A DNA stretch of 6,581 nucleotides from Thermoplasmata archaeon (lineage in GTDB: Archaea > Thermoplasmatota > Thermoplasmata > Thermoplasmatales > Thermoplasmataceae). Below are positions 6,343 to 6,581 of the stretch, piece by piece; within the stretch, counting starts at the first letter, position 1, and each line of letters starts with the position of its first letter. The position numbers were made by a program, and so were the translations under genes. The notes under the pieces were generated by a model, which made no database searches, was not told the origin of the DNA, and saw nothing but the letters and a program-made list of their open reading frames with translations. The stretch lies in assembly GCA_021793945.1 (NCBI GenBank), contig JAJYRT010000032.1:1-6581 (forward strand). Reading direction: 5' to 3'.

Positions 6343-6581
6343 ATGGGAGAAGTTTGTGTTGTTTTCAGGGTCCTGCCCGAGGACTCGGATATGAATATTG
6401 AGACCCTGGAGAATGGGATAGTGCATAAGATAAAGGGTATATGTGAAGTAAACAAGGTCACAATTGACGATATAGGCTTCGGTATAAAGGCACTTAAGAT
6501 CCAGGTGGTTGTCCCAGATGAAGAGGGCAAGATCGACAGGGTCGAGCAGGCTATTTCCTCTGTCCCTGGAGTGGGCCAGGT
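6343..6581 (+). CDS. ef1b: Archaeal translation elongation factor 1-beta (aEF-1beta), cut by window end
   Basis: Seventy-nine full codons are visible of a protein that is usually near 88-92 residues, so only the last few residues are missing. The frame begins MGEVCVVFRVLPEDSDMNIE; the conserved pattern of an N-terminal strand (VVFRVLPE), then DIGFGIKALKIQVVVPDEEG and the C-terminal IDRVEQAISSVPGVGQ matches the archaeal EF-1beta ferredoxin-like fold (beta-alpha-beta-beta-alpha-beta). The protein is the guanine nucleotide exchange factor that turns GDP-bound EF-1alpha back to the GTP form during elongation, in the cytosol. It follows the zinc-ribbon gene by 9 bases and has a Shine-Dalgarno sequence over that gene's stop codon. 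The call is firm apart from the missing C-terminus. Confidence 0.92.
   Translation, partial: MGEVCVVFRVLPEDSDMNIETLENGIVHKIKGICEVNKVTIDDIGFGIKALKIQVVVPDEEGKIDRVEQAISSVPGVGQ

Noticed and set aside
1..6581. Search for CRISPR repeats, insertion sequences, tRNA or rRNA genes
   Set aside because: No evenly spaced repeats, transposase motifs, terminal inverted repeats or tRNA/rRNA signatures were seen; the window looks like ordinary chromosomal sequence.

Overview
The window is archaeal and most likely from the Thermoplasmatales (Thermoplasma or an uncultured relative). The evidence is a partial archaeal LSm gene at the left edge, a partial archaeal EF-1beta gene at the right edge preceded by the archaeal-specific zinc-ribbon protein that often sits beside it, heavy use of AGG for Arg and ATA for Ile, roughly mid-40s % GC by eye, and promoters with a TATA-like box about 25 nt ahead of the ATG (leaderless transcripts). 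The order-level assignment is inference; the archaeal assignment is solid. No mobile elements, CRISPR arrays, tRNAs or rRNAs are visible.

Left part (1-4538): the first 26 codons of an LSm/Sm-like RNA-binding protein run leftward out of the window. A 139-base divergent promoter region separates it from a very large rightward gene (218-3937) for a 1239-residue cytosolic alpha-solenoid protein with TPR-like repeats, an internal beta-rich segment and a non-TPR C-terminal tail. Its stop codon is overlapped by the start of a site-2-protease-like membrane metalloprotease (M50 family, HELSH and PPLDG motifs). The two genes form an apparent operon, and the pairing of a giant solenoid with an intramembrane protease is the most unusual feature of the window.

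Middle (4539-5926): two leftward genes, each with its own likely leaderless promoter. One is an 89-residue orphan protein that converges on the protease gene with only 5 bases between the stops. The other is a 337-residue radical SAM enzyme with a CxxxCxxC cluster motif and a reduced, SPASM-like C-terminal cysteine set; its substrate cannot be read from the sequence.

Right part (5927-6581): a 239-base divergent intergenic region with TATA-like elements and an inverted repeat around one of them, then a rightward translation-related pair: a 55-residue four-CxxC zinc-ribbon protein and, 9 bases later, EF-1beta (cut by the window end). Genes predicted to be leaderless lack a Shine-Dalgarno sequence, while the three start sites inside operons or behind a leader have one.
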